A stretch of 64,000 bases of DNA from NCBI GenBank assembly GCA_947477885.1, contig CANJUD010000003.1:151774-215773 (forward strand). Direction: 5' to 3'. This DNA comes from Bacteroidota bacterium (GTDB taxonomy: Bacteria > Bacteroidota > Bacteroidia > UKL13-3). Positions 1-9,173 of this stretch are shown one piece after another. How positions within the stretch are numbered: position 1 is the stretch's first letter; every line of letters begins with the position of its first letter. The notes under the pieces are model-generated. The model made no database searches. It was not told the origin of the DNA and saw nothing but the letters and a program-made list of their open reading frames with translations. Made by a program: the position numbers and the translations under genes.

Positions 1-3000
1 AATTGCTCAGAACAATTACTTGTTGACAAGGTTGCTGTAATATTTTTATTGCCCGATATATTGTATAATACATCTTTTGCTTTGTTGCTGGTAAATCCTT
101 GCCCATCACTCCACAATATTTTTGCAGAAGGAATGTGGACAAGGCTAGGGTTCAATGTTCCAAGATTGGTAACATTACTTGCTGATGCAATACTCCAATT
201 GGTTTCATTATTATTATCTGATCCCAATAATCTGCATCCTGCTCTTCCTTGCATATAGGCAATTTGCCCTTCCCAACCCAGTACATCACTCACATTGGAA
301 GCAGTAGGAAAAACAAAACTATTTACTGCAACTGCATCTATAATGTGTCCGTTCATTTTTAATATATAACCTCTGGGGTCGCCTGATGCACTGGGGTTGT
401 CAGCTATTCCAGTATTATAGAATAAGTGTGTTGAATCATCTGTCCCCGAATTTCCTATATGTAATACAGAAAGGCTATCGGGCAAAAGTTTGGCATAATT
501 GGGCCAAGTAAATGAGGATATAATACTTGCACTATTCCAAATTTCAAAAGTTGTATTTGACAAGTCCATGGTATCAGTTCCCATATTGGTAACCTCCACA
601 AAATCTGCAACAGAATTTTGTGTCGTAATCCATGAAGGCATGGGCGATGTGGCTCCAGTAGCAGTCATGTTTTGTATAATCTCAGTAAAACGAACAGTGC
701 TAATTTGTGGTGAAATTGCATCCATCGCTATACTATCACCCTTGCAAATGGTAGTTGGTGCAACTGTCGCTGAAAAGCCATCAACAACTTTAAAAGCAGT
801 TGAATTTAATATACAACCCGTATTATTAATATTCACCGAATAATTCCCAGCTTGTTTTACATTAATTGTTTGTGTAGTTTCACCATTAGGAGTCCACAAA
901 TAAGTATTTCCACTTGCAGCTGTTAATATCATGCTATCACCACAATATAATATATGACTTTTATTAGAAGTAACCAATCCACTCATTGCAGTATCGGGTT
1001 TGGCATTAACTGCGTAAGCCCTTTCACTGTGTGCTCCGCTCGATGATAGGTGACGAATAGTATACCAATAATTTTGTCCGCTTACCACATTGGTATCTGT
1101 ATAAGAAGTTGTATTGTTTATAGTATCAATGGCGGTCCAACTATTATTGAATTGTTTATATATAATTTGATTAGCTGCTTGTGAAGTTGAATTCCATTTA
1201 AGTATTACACTTTTTGAACATGCAGTTGCACTCAGACTAGTCACACCTCTCATAATTGTAAACACCAGATCACTGCTATCACTCAACAAAGTATTTACTA
1301 CTTTCATATATACTTTATCACTTGCAGTTGCACCAGGCACTGCCCAATCATAATAATTAATATTGTTGGCTATACCTGTTACAATACTCACCCAAGTTGC
1401 TCCACTATCTATTGAATAATATATATCATAGGTACCTGTAATACCCGCTGTTTGCCAGCGAATAGTCTGCGAAGTTCCTTGGTCGAGGTGTTCTCCACCA
1501 TTTGGATATAATACTTTGAGTTCGGGTTTTTGTTGCCAGTTTTGTATATAAAATTTCTGTGGACCCATTGCAACTGATGAACCATTTACCACTATTGTAT
1601 AAGTACCATACTGCGGATTATCAATGGTTACTTGTTCCATATTGTTCAACGTATCTATCCCCTGAAAAGCAGCACTGCTAGGTAATGCAGGATTTAACAT
1701 CCAAGGATATATAGTATCATTGGCAGGAGAGGTGATATACAAATCCAAATCATTCACCAAAGCTTTTTTAGCAGCAGGGTTTCCTTCCACATCCATCCAA
1801 TTTAGCATACAACGAAACTGCACCAAATTACTATCAACATATATATTATAGGTTTGTGTATTTCCGTTTGAAATTGTATCACTTGTCCAAAGAGAATCAT
1901 GTATACATTGATAGGCTTTTAGCGAATTGATATTTCCGTAACCATATTTAAAATCGACATGAGATGCACCTGCTTCATCAGCAGTATTACATATAATACC
2001 TTTCATTAATATCGCGTCCGGGTTTTTATTATATATACTTTTATAATACTCGGTAAGTTGAGCCATAGTACCTGTAACACCAGGCGTTGCCATGCTGGTT
2101 CCATTCCATCCTCCTTGATAATTATTGCCCGGCAAGGTAGAATATACATTCACGCCATCAGCACAAATATCGGGTTTCACACGGCCATCGCGTGTTGGAC
2201 CAAAACTGCTGAAGCTACTCATTGACCCTATATAATTCACTGCACCCACTGTAATCAAATTCTTGGAACTATTCCATCCGCTGGGGATTGTACCATATCC
2301 CCCGTTTCCGCAGTTCGATTGGGCATTTCCTGCTGCAAACATGTGTAAATAATTTGGGAAATTATTCGCCAACAAATCTATGGCACGGCTTTCGTCATCA
2401 TATTGCCCACGTGGACATGCATCATAAGTGGGATCATAACCATACGAATTAGTGGTCATATTCAACCCATATTTCACTTGTGCCGAATCCATATTGGGGA
2501 CAATATTTCCATAAAAATCGCTTGAATATAATATAGCATTCGGAGCCATTCCAGTTGCATAGGGATTGATAGTTCCATTGCCCAAAACTGTACCAGCAAC
2601 ATGGGTTGCATGGTCGCTTTGTACATTATAATCTAATATGGTTTTTCTGCTATCATGGTCTATATGTTGGCCAACAAAGCCGCCATCCCACTCTCCTACT
2701 TTTATGCCATTACCTGTTAGGCCCAAATTGTTTTGTAATATATTACTGCGGTGCAAAGTTTTACCAGGAAGGTTATCTGTGGTTAATGGAGGATGCACAG
2801 GCTCTAGCCATTTCACCATATCCATGTATGTAAAATATATTATATTAATTTGTGGAACACGTATTTCCATATAATGATATTTTGTAAATATTTTTGTGAT
2901 ACTAGCGTAAAAAGAAATATTTGATGATAGTTCAGAAATATTTGCATCGCTAAAAAATGTCACTCTCACATTGAATGAATCATTTACATACGACCAATTA

Positions 3001-3326
3001 TTAACAGCAGGAACAAAACTATTGGGTTTATATTTGATTGCATTATACATATATATTTCTGTTGCCCCACTTCCTTCTATTATTGTTGCATCATAGGGTT
3101 TGGAAACATAATATATATTTTTATCATATAATCCATCAAATCGCCACCCTTTGGATTTATATAAATCTATGGTTTGTTGCGATGGCGTTTGTGCAAATTG
3201 AAGAAGCACAAACTCCGTTGTGCGAGGCATCACTTTTTTTGTTGTGGATGCAGAAACCAGATTCACAACAAATATTAAAAAGGCAAATACAAGAAGTGTT
3301 TTTAAGTAACGTAAGTATTTTATCAT
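1..3326 (-). CDS. Secreted subtilisin-like (S8) serine protease with lamin-tail-like domain, partial
   Basis: The frame is open from an ATG at 3326 to the left edge, so 1108 codons are visible and the C-terminus is missing. Residues 1-26 form a signal peptide ending VNLVSA. The S8 catalytic residues are all present: Asp214 (EWDGG), His239 (SDHATHVAG), oxyanion Asn334 (AAGNA) and Ser411 (GTSMATP). After the protease domain come beta-rich segments, including an FN3-like stretch, then near residues 870-990 a segment (DFVEVTNMGTDTMDLS) resembling a lamin-tail domain. This architecture is typical of Bacteroidota exoproteases exported by the T9SS, but the sorting domain would lie outside the window. 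The protease assignment is firm; the accessory domains are inferred from short motifs. Confidence 0.93.
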   Translation of the reverse strand, partial: MIKYLRYLKTLLVFAFLIFVVNLVSASTTKKVMPRTTEFVLLQFAQTPSQQTIDLYKSKGWRFDGLYDKNIYYVSKPYDATIIEGSGATEIYMYNAIKYKPNSFVPAVNNWSYVNDSFNVRVTFFSDANISELSSNISFYASITKIFTKYHYMEIRVPQINIIYFTYMDMVKWLEPVHPPLTTDNLPGKTLHRSNILQNNLGLTGNGIKVGEWDGGFVGQHIDHDSRKTILDYNVQSDHATHVAGTVLGNGTINPYATGMAPNAILYSSDFYGNIVPNMDSAQVKYGLNMTTNSYGYDPTYDACPRGQYDDESRAIDLLANNFPNYLHMFAAGNAQSNCGNGGYGTIPSGWNSSKNLITVGAVNYIGSMSSFSSFGPTRDGRVKPDICADGVNVYSTLPGNNYQGGWNGTSMATPGVTGTMAQLTEYYKSIYNKNPDAILMKGIICNTADEAGASHVDFKYGYGNINSLKAYQCIHDSLWTSDTISNGNTQTYNIYVDSNLVQFRCMLNWMDVEGNPAAKKALVNDLDLYITSPANDTIYPWMLNPALPSSAAFQGIDTLNNMEQVTIDNPQYGTYTIVVNGSSVAMGPQKFYIQNWQQKPELKVLYPNGGEHLDQGTSQTIRWQTAGITGTYDIYYSIDSGATWVSIVTGIANNINYYDWAVPGATASDKVYMKVVNTLLSDSSDLVFTIMRGVTSLSATACSKSVILKWNSTSQAANQIIYKQFNNSWTAIDTINNTTSYTDTNVVSGQNYWYTIRHLSSSGAHSERAYAVNAKPDTAMSGLVTSNKSHILYCGDSMILTAASGNTYLWTPNGETTQTINVKQAGNYSVNINNTGCILNSTAFKVVDGFSATVAPTTICKGDSIAMDAISPQISTVRFTEIIQNMTATGATSPMPSWITTQNSVADFVEVTNMGTDTMDLSNTTFEIWNSASIISSFTWPNYAKLLPDSLSVLHIGNSGTDDSTHLFYNTGIADNPSASGDPRGYILKMNGHIIDAVAVNSFVFPTASNVSDVLGWEGQIAYMQGRAGCRLLGSDNNNETNWSIASASNVTNLGTLNPSLVHIPSAKILWSDGQGFTSNKAKDVLYNISGNKNITATLSTSNCSEQ

Positions 3327-3464
3327 GGGCGGGAGTTGATATTGAACTGCGAATTTAAGGAATCTATATTATCTAATAAACACAAATTATCCGCACCCCT
3401 CACTCTTCATCTCACTTGGTCATTACTGCGTTCGGCCCCGTATTAGGGCGGGGAGAGGGAGATG

Positions 3465-4679
3465 TCAGCCCATCAATTTCTTCAGTGTTGCCACATCAGG
3501 CAAGGCATTCTTATATTTCTTAGGCAATTCAGTGCTGGTTTTATAAGTTGCAACTCCCATAGCTTTGTTAAAGTCTCTAAAAGAAAATTCAACTATTTTA
3601 TTGTTTTTTTCTCTGCACAAAATAATTCCAATTGAAGGTAACTCATGTGCTTGTTTTATACTCTCGTCCAAAGCAGAAAGATAGAAATTCATTTTGCCAA
3701 CATACTCAGGTTTAAACTTCCCTTTTTTCAAATCGAATGCTACCAAACATTGTAGTTTTCTATTATAAAATAATAGGTCAGCAAAGCATTCTTCATCATC
3801 CACCATCATTCGGTATTGGTTGCCAATAAAAGCAAAATCAGCACCCAGCGACATGAGAAACTTTTTAATGTTACGCACTATCTCGTTTTCAATTAACCGT
3901 TCATCTTCTTCGCCTGGGTCTTCAATATTTATAAAATCGAGCAAGTATTCATCCTTAAAACTTTGCAGTGCTTTTGCCCTTAAACTTTCATTAGTTATTG
4001 CTGCTGAAAAATTATTGGGCATGGTGCCTTTCTTCTTGAATAACTTACTTTTTAAATGGTGTTTTAAAGTAGCGACTGACCAAAACTCAGAAGCAATTTT
4101 ACCAATATAAAACATGCGTTCGTCTATGCTTTTCGTTTTCGGAAGTAACTCTATATGATGCGTAAAACTTACTAGAAAAAAATCAGAGGCTAATTGGTCC
4201 GTCACTGACGGACTAATTGGAATATTAGATGATTTTCGAGACCTTGAATTGGGCTTAATCGTCTTATTTTTTGCCCCTTGCAATTCGTCCGACGGTGTCG
4301 GACTAATTGTAAAAATTGACAATTTTTGAGGTGCAAAATTGGGCTTAATTTTCTTATTATTAGAGCTTTGTAATTGGTCCGTCGGTGACGGACTAATTGT
4401 AAAATAGGGGCACCATTCTTCATAAAAAGATTTCATCCTTTTGATATTCGTTGCCGAAAACCCTTTCAAGCCTGGAAGCTCCAACTGTAAATCATCCGAT
4501 AATTGCTCCAATACTTTATCCCCCCATTTCCCAATTTTTATTTTTTCATTTATCACTTTCCCTACATTAAAATATAGAGTAATGAGTTCGCGATTGGCTA
4601 AAGTAGCGGCCTTATAACGGCTAGCGAGTATCGCAGATTTTAACTGTTTAATTGTTTCGGTATATACTTTTAGTTGCAT
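3465..4679 (-). CDS. DUF1016 (YhcG-type) PDDEXK nuclease-family protein with internal 30-residue repeats
   Basis: The first ~95 residues (TLANRELITLYFNVGKVINE, LPGLKGFSATNIKRM, FYEEW) match the DUF1016 N-terminal domain. The C-terminal half (FLMSLGADFAFIGNQYRMMV, DLLFYNRKLQCLVAFDLKKG) matches its PDDEXK-like nuclease domain, with the likely active-site signature D-L-L-F-Y and A-F-D-L-K. Such proteins occur with restriction systems or as singletons; no methylase is nearby. The odd part is residues ~92-165, where a 30-residue unit (ISPSPTDQLQ and variants) occurs two and a third times. The DNA of each copy carries a palindrome. The repeats sit exactly where the two domains join and lengthen the usual linker. 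Active nuclease status is not proven. Confidence 0.85.
   Translation of the reverse strand: MQLKVYTETIKQLKSAILASRYKAATLANRELITLYFNVGKVINEKIKIGKWGDKVLEQLSDDLQLELPGLKGFSATNIKRMKSFYEEWCPYFTISPSPTDQLQSSNNKKIKPNFAPQKLSIFTISPTPSDELQGAKNKTIKPNSRSRKSSNIPISPSVTDQLASDFFLVSFTHHIELLPKTKSIDERMFYIGKIASEFWSVATLKHHLKSKLFKKKGTMPNNFSAAITNESLRAKALQSFKDEYLLDFINIEDPGEEDERLIENEIVRNIKKFLMSLGADFAFIGNQYRMMVDDEECFADLLFYNRKLQCLVAFDLKKGKFKPEYVGKMNFYLSALDESIKQAHELPSIGIILCREKNNKIVEFSFRDFNKAMGVATYKTSTELPKKYKNALPDVATLKKLMG
4197..4393 (-). repeat. Three 90-bp-spaced palindromic repeats inside the DUF1016 gene
   Basis: Palindromes lie at 4197-4213, 4287-4303 and 4377-4393, exactly 90 bp apart, each within a longer in-frame repeat. 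The outer two are built on GTCCGTC/GACGGAC arms. The middle one has GTCCGAC/GTCGGAC, so both arms changed together and the pairing is kept. On the coding strand they encode S-P-S/T-P/V-T/S-D-Q/E. Confidence 0.9.
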
Positions 4680-4852
4680 AATAATAGTTTATTAAATGTA
4701 TTTTTTGCAATTTTAACTATTCCTTTTTTTAGGTATTGCACAAGTTGTTCAAGAGAAATCCACGGGAGATAAATCTTAATTGGATTTGTGATTATTTTGT
4801 TACCTATATTTGACAACCCAACTACCCTATTTAACAATTTAATATATATCAA

Positions 4853-5844
4853 ATGAGTTTAACTTCTTTTATTTCCGACAAAAATTTCCAAGAACTTCGG
4901 GATAAGTTTAAGACCGTTTTCCCGAGACCACAAATACAATTGGCTGGTGAAATGTTCGCACCTCCATTAACAGATAGTCATTCATTAGTAGGGCAGGCAT
5001 TTGATTATATTTTGCGATTTACACTTGAGCATCGTCATAAATTAAAAATTAAATCTTGAGACGATTGGGTTGCAGACAGTTCTTATCTATTTATTGAAAG
5101 AACGCTTAAAGAGACAGATTCTAAAACTATAAAAATTGGTTACCGACGAGACATAGAAAGAGATTGCAAAGAATTTCTTGTGATGTTGAACACCGAGTAT
5201 TCAGAAGCAAAACAAAATCACCAAAATATATTTTGGATGGGATATTAACAGACTCTTTGATAAAATCAGCCTTGTTCTTAGCTCGACTTGGTATTAATTA
5301 TCGTGTAGGAATAATTGACCAAAATCTCGGGAATGAAAATGAAATGAATATAAAAGATATTAGACAATTAATGGCTGTTTTAAAAGATGAATACTTCCAA
5401 GTTGATAATCATTGCATTATTAATCCTACATTTGGTGATGGTTCACAACTAGTTCAAGGTGCAGATGGAGACCTTATAATTGACGACACTTTGATTGACA
5501 TAAAGGTTACTAAAAATCTTGCAGTTGAAAGAATCCATTTAAATCAAACAATTGGTTATTATATTTTTTCGCTTATTGGTGGTGTAAATGATGACAAAGA
5601 TTTTAAACCTATAAAAAACATTGGACTTTATTTCGCTAGACATGGCGTGCTATGGAAAATATCACTTTCCGTCCTCGCAGACGAAAAAACAATCTTAGAA
5701 TTTAAAGATTGGTTTATTGATTACGCTGACAAAAAACTTTGGGGTGGGCGTCTTGAGGAAATAAAAAAAAGATATAATGAAAAAGAAGTAGAAGGAAAAA
5801 CAAAAAAACCAGAGAAAAAGTCGAAAAAAATTGATAAACAGTAG
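4853..5844 (+). pseudogene. Broken PDDEXK-like restriction/nuclease gene (nonsense plus frameshift)
   Basis: The reading frame from ATG 4853 (MSLTSFISDKNFQELR) stops at TGA 5057-5059, but the same frame continues meaningfully (DDWVADSSYLFIERTL) to about 5235. The protein then resumes one frame over, from about 5215, and runs to 5844 (LTDSLIKSALFLARLGINY to the Lys-rich tail). Two lesions therefore separate three pieces of one ~330-residue protein; the frameshift lies in an A-rich run near 5205-5225. The third piece contains GADGDLIIDDTLIDIKVTK, an Asp followed by D-I-K as in PDDEXK nucleases. Either this is a real pseudogene or two sequencing errors hit the same gene. The exact family is not recognised. 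Confidence 0.75.
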
Positions 5845-6123
5845 ATTTAAATAGTGACGGGTATAAAATAAGCGTTATTGCAATGACGCTTATTTTAACT
5901 TCGAAAATCTTAAATCGTTACTCCTTGTTCTAAAATCATGCTTCGACTACGCTCAGCATTGCAACCACCCTTAGTTAAAATATATAAATAACCGAATACA
6001 CACTCAAGGAGATTGCCACGTCGGAAGCCTCCTCGTAATGACGGTTTTCTTTAAACTTCGCAAATCTTACTTCGTTAATCCTTGTTCTTAAATCAAATCA
6101 CACTTTTTGAATACGACTATGTG
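5845..6123. repeat. Intergenic region with dispersed-repeat fragments
   Basis: There is no gene here. An imperfect direct repeat of about 43 bp (start AACTTCG, end TTGTTCT-AAATCA) occupies 5897-5938 and 6054-6097. Between the copies lie a CTTCGACTACGCTCAGC element (from 5941) and a stretch at 6010-6043 (GATTGCCACGTCGGAAGCC) that looks like a common Bacteroidota interspersed repeat. Confidence 0.6.
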
Positions 6124-7032
6124 TTAATGCCCTCCCCCATCCTTCACCTTAAACAAATGAAAAACATAAGGAAACAATGCATCCATCGTTTCAGCAGCAC
6201 CGCGGGTTGAGCCGGGCATTGTTATAATAAGTGTGTTTGAGGCAAAGCCCGCTATGCCGCGTGAAAGCATGGCATATGGCATTCTTTGTTGTCCATAATT
6301 TCTCGCTGCTTCCATCATGCCGGGAATTTCTCGGTTGATTAAAGGAGCTACTGCTTCGGGAGTTATGTCTCTTTTTGAAAGACCAGTGCCACCCGTAATT
6401 AGTACCATATCAAAGTCAGCAGTTATATATTGTTGAACATTGTTTTTTATAGTATCTGAATCATCTGGTATTATAATATATGCTGATGATTGTATATTGT
6501 ATTTCTTGAGTTGTTCTTCAATAGCTTTGCCTGCTTTATCTTCTTTCTTTCCTGATGAAACACTATCAGAACTCACTATAATAGCTACTTTCAAATCAGG
6601 CTTTGGCATATCTTTATAATCAGATTTTCCTCCTGATTTTTCGAGTAGTTTTATATTGGATATTTCAACACCTTTGTCGATTGGTTTTAGCATATCATAG
6701 ATTGTAAGTGCTACCACAGAGGCTCCGTGCATGGCTTCGACCTCAACTCCAGTTTTATATATTGTTTTCACTTCGCAATATATATTTATACTTAATCCTT
6801 CAATTTCAAATTTGATATTTGTATATTCTATGGGCAATGGATGGCAATCGGGAATCATATCAGCAGTGCGTTTTACGGCAAACAAACCGGCAGTGCGACT
6901 TACTTCCAATACATCGCCTTTGGGCACGGTTTTATTGGCAACTGCTGCAATAGTTTCTGCTTTGCTTACTGTTACAACGGCTGATGCAATTGCCGTGCGA
7001 AGTGTGCTTGATTTTCTTGTTATATCTATCAT
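6124..7032 (-). CDS. moaCB: Bifunctional MoaC-MoaB/MogA molybdopterin biosynthesis protein
   Basis: This is a fusion of two molybdenum-cofactor enzymes. Residues 1-~150 are MoaC, cyclic pyranopterin monophosphate synthase (MIPDCHPLPI; GVEVEAMHGASVVALTIYDM). Residues ~150-302 are a MoaB/MogA domain that adenylylates molybdopterin (VSSDSVSSGKKEDKAG; ITGGTGLSKRDITPEA). I chose ATG 7032 over the upstream ATG 7047 because it gives the normal MoaC start (MIDIT) and a 4-bp ATGA overlap with the moaE stop, implying translational coupling. It is the last gene of the leftward MoCo operon. The fusion is known in Bacteroidota and no catalytic motif looks damaged. Confidence 0.95.
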   Translation of the reverse strand: MIDITRKSSTLRTAIASAVVTVSKAETIAAVANKTVPKGDVLEVSRTAGLFAVKRTADMIPDCHPLPIEYTNIKFEIEGLSINIYCEVKTIYKTGVEVEAMHGASVVALTIYDMLKPIDKGVEISNIKLLEKSGGKSDYKDMPKPDLKVAIIVSSDSVSSGKKEDKAGKAIEEQLKKYNIQSSAYIIIPDDSDTIKNNVQQYITADFDMVLITGGTGLSKRDITPEAVAPLINREIPGMMEAARNYGQQRMPYAMLSRGIAGFASNTLIITMPGSTRGAAETMDALFPYVFHLFKVKDGGGH

Positions 7033-7472
7033 GAGTTCACTTTCCATTGATGGGTTTCATCCTCAAAAATTTCTTTGCCCCAAACGGGTGCATCTTTTTT
7101 AATTCTCTCAACTATATATCGGCATGCATCAAAAGCTTGTTGGCGGTGGGATGAGGACACAAAAACAAACAAACTAATTTCTCCAGCATTCACTTTTCCT
7201 AAACTATGATATATATGCATGCAACTTAGTTCAAATTTCTCGAATGTATTTTCTCTGATTTGATAAAACACTTCATCGGCCATTTCATTATATGAACTAT
7301 ATTCAATCGCACTTACTTTCTTCCCATCAATCTCGTCTGCACGGACTTGCCCGAGGAAAATATCATGAGCTCCAATATCTGTTTTGCTTTGGTGCTTGGC
7401 AATGGAATCAGCAATAAATGCAGGGGTAATTGCTCCTTCTACAAATACTTTTTTAGGTTTATGTTCTTTCAT
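7029..7472 (-). CDS. moaE: Molybdopterin synthase catalytic subunit MoaE
   Basis: MoaE transfers sulfur from thiocarboxylated MoaD to cyclic pyranopterin monophosphate to form the dithiolene of molybdopterin. The 147-residue length is standard. Family motifs include GAHDIFLGQVR, IEYSSYNEMADEV, IYHSLGKVNAGE and the active-site lysines in ERIKKDAPVWGKE near the C-terminus. The start overlaps the end of the MoeB-like gene by 14 bp and the end overlaps moaC by 4 bp. Confidence 0.96.
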   Translation of the reverse strand: MKEHKPKKVFVEGAITPAFIADSIAKHQSKTDIGAHDIFLGQVRADEIDGKKVSAIEYSSYNEMADEVFYQIRENTFEKFELSCMHIYHSLGKVNAGEISLFVFVSSSHRQQAFDACRYIVERIKKDAPVWGKEIFEDETHQWKVNS

Positions 7473-8175
7473 ATTGGTGTGTAAAATTATATGTATTGAA
7501 TTGGTTTTTCAGCATATCAAAAACTAATAATTTCCCTGATAAAATATCACCGATTCCTGTTATCATTTTTATACATTCTGTTGCTTGCAGCATTCCTGTT
7601 ATTCCAGGTAAGACGCCCAGCACACCCACTGTTGCACAGTCTGGAATATCGGCTTCACTTTTATTTGGGAACAAGTCACGATAGGAGGGTCCTCCTTGAT
7701 AATTGAATACTGACACTTGTCCTTCATATTTATGAATGGCTCCATAAATCCAAGGTTTTCTTAATTGTAAACAAGCATCATTCAATATATACCTAGTCTC
7801 GAAATTATCAGTACAATCTATTATAATATCATACTTTTCTATTATATCAATATTTGTTTGCGTTAATCGAAATATATATATAATAGTTTTAATTTCAGGA
7901 TTCAGATTTTCTAAATATTTTCCTGACGATTCTGCTTTGCTTTTTCCTAAATAATCTGTTCCGTAAATCACCTGCCTTTGTATATTACTTTCTTCTACGA
8001 TGTCATTATCCACAATTCCAATCGTGCCTACCCCGGCAGCTGCGAGATACTGCAATACGGGGCATCCCAGTCCGCCTGCACCCACTACTAATACACTCGC
8101 ACTTTGTATACGCAATTGTCCCTCTGTTCCAATTTCGGATAACTTAATTTGCCTATCGTATCGCGTTGTATTCAT
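7459..8175 (-). CDS. moeB: MoeB/ThiF/HesA-family adenylyltransferase lacking the usual zinc CxxC
   Basis: This is an E1-like enzyme that adenylates the C-terminal glycine of the sulfur carrier, here MoaD encoded just upstream. The nucleotide-binding motif GAGGLGCPVLQYLAAAG starts near residue 32, followed by IVDNDIVEESNIQRQ and the DCTDNFETRY segment. At 238 residues it has no rhodanese domain. Where E. coli MoeB has a zinc CxxC (C-Y-R-C), this protein reads GPSYRDLFP, so the first zinc pair is absent. No second CxxC is visible near the C-terminus. MoeB is favoured by context, but a dual role in ThiS activation cannot be excluded. Confidence 0.88.
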   Translation of the reverse strand: MNTTRYDRQIKLSEIGTEGQLRIQSASVLVVGAGGLGCPVLQYLAAAGVGTIGIVDNDIVEESNIQRQVIYGTDYLGKSKAESSGKYLENLNPEIKTIIYIFRLTQTNIDIIEKYDIIIDCTDNFETRYILNDACLQLRKPWIYGAIHKYEGQVSVFNYQGGPSYRDLFPNKSEADIPDCATVGVLGVLPGITGMLQATECIKMITGIGDILSGKLLVFDMLKNQFNTYNFTHQYERT

Positions 8176-8181
8176 ATCATA

Positions 8182-8421
8182 TTATCCTCCAGAAAAAGGT
8201 GGGAGTATGGCAATTTCTGAATCATTTGTTATAATAGTTTCATCTGCTGCAATAGTTTTATTAATAGCAACCAAATAATTAATCCCGTTCATATATATAT
8301 ACTTTTTCTCAAGCACTGTTCTAAGTTCAGATACATTGTAAACAGGCTCATTCAATTCTATCTCAGCTCCAATTTTCTCTTGCAACATCCCGAAAAGTTT
8401 TATATGCAATGTCTCATTCAT
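8182..8421 (-). CDS. moaD: Molybdopterin synthase sulfur carrier subunit MoaD
   Basis: This is a 79-residue ubiquitin-fold protein ending in the obligatory Gly-Gly (ILPPFSGG), which is adenylated by the MoeB-like enzyme and then thiocarboxylated. The N-terminal IKLFGMLQEKIG and the central INKTIAADETII fit MoaD. Its ATG shares one base with the TauE stop (TAATG). The adenylating enzyme starts 6 bp downstream. Confidence 0.94.
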   Translation of the reverse strand: MNETLHIKLFGMLQEKIGAEIELNEPVYNVSELRTVLEKKYIYMNGINYLVAINKTIAADETIITNDSEIAILPPFSGG

Positions 8422-9167
8422 TACGCAAATATAAGTTTAATTGATGCAATACCAAGTCCGATAGCGAGTAAGCGTTTGATCCAAGTTTCTTGTGCTTTGC
8501 TGCTGCCCCACCATGCACCTAATATGCCACCACCAACTACTACTCCTAACAATATATAGGTTTCATAAGTTAATACTTTATCAATATTAGACCAACCTTT
8601 ATTATTCAACAAACCAGCAAGAGAATTTACCAAAATAAACAAAGCTGAAACTGCGGCTGTTTGTTTTGCAGAACCCCAACCCAAAAGTAATATAATCGGA
8701 CTTAATATAATACCTCCACCAATTCCCAGCATGCCTGATAGAAATCCTATGACACTTCCAATTAAAAGAGCAATATATATATTCAGTTCTAATTTTACTT
8801 TTTTAATAGGAATTGGAATACCACTAAGTCTAATAACTGGTAATAGCAGAATCACGCCCAATATTTTTTTATATAATACAGGATCTAAATGAATGCCACC
8901 ACCTATGTAGGCAAATGGTATGGATGCCAATGCAAAAGGATAAAACAATTTCCAATTGAAATATTTCTTTATATAATATTGACTAAACGAAATTCCTGAT
9001 ACTACAATATTCAAAATCAGTGCTGTGGTTTTCATATAATCTGTTGGCAATGCCCATATGGCCATTACTGCCAAATAACCACTTGCGCCTCCATGACCCA
9101 CTGATGCATATAAAATTGAAACAAGTCCAATTAATATTATCATATATATATCGAAATGCTCTGGCAT
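8421..9167 (-). CDS. TauE/SafE-family anion (sulfite/sulfur-compound) transporter
   Basis: This 248-residue inner-membrane protein has roughly eight hydrophobic segments and two TauE/SafE half-repeats: GHGGASGYLAVMAIW near residue 25 and GMLGIGGGIILSPIILLLGWG near 145. The family exports or imports sulfite, sulfoacetate and related anions. It lies inside the MoCo operon, 6 bp after moeA and overlapping moaD by one base. That position suggests a link to sulfur supply or to a product of a molybdoenzyme such as sulfite oxidase. The substrate cannot be read from sequence. Confidence 0.9.
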   Translation of the reverse strand: MPEHFDIYMIILIGLVSILYASVGHGGASGYLAVMAIWALPTDYMKTTALILNIVVSGISFSQYYIKKYFNWKLFYPFALASIPFAYIGGGIHLDPVLYKKILGVILLLPVIRLSGIPIPIKKVKLELNIYIALLIGSVIGFLSGMLGIGGGIILSPIILLLGWGSAKQTAAVSALFILVNSLAGLLNNKGWSNIDKVLTYETYILLGVVVGGGILGAWWGSSKAQETWIKRLLAIGLGIASIKLIFA

Positions 9168-9173
9168 ATTATA

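Noticed and set aside
4670..4852. Possible 60-residue minus-strand gene upstream of the DUF1016 gene
   Set aside because: It overlaps the DUF1016 start, fills a divergent promoter gap, and its translation shows no domain or start signal.
3465..5844. Complete restriction-modification system
   Set aside because: Two nuclease-like genes are adjacent but there is no methyltransferase or specificity subunit, and one gene is broken.
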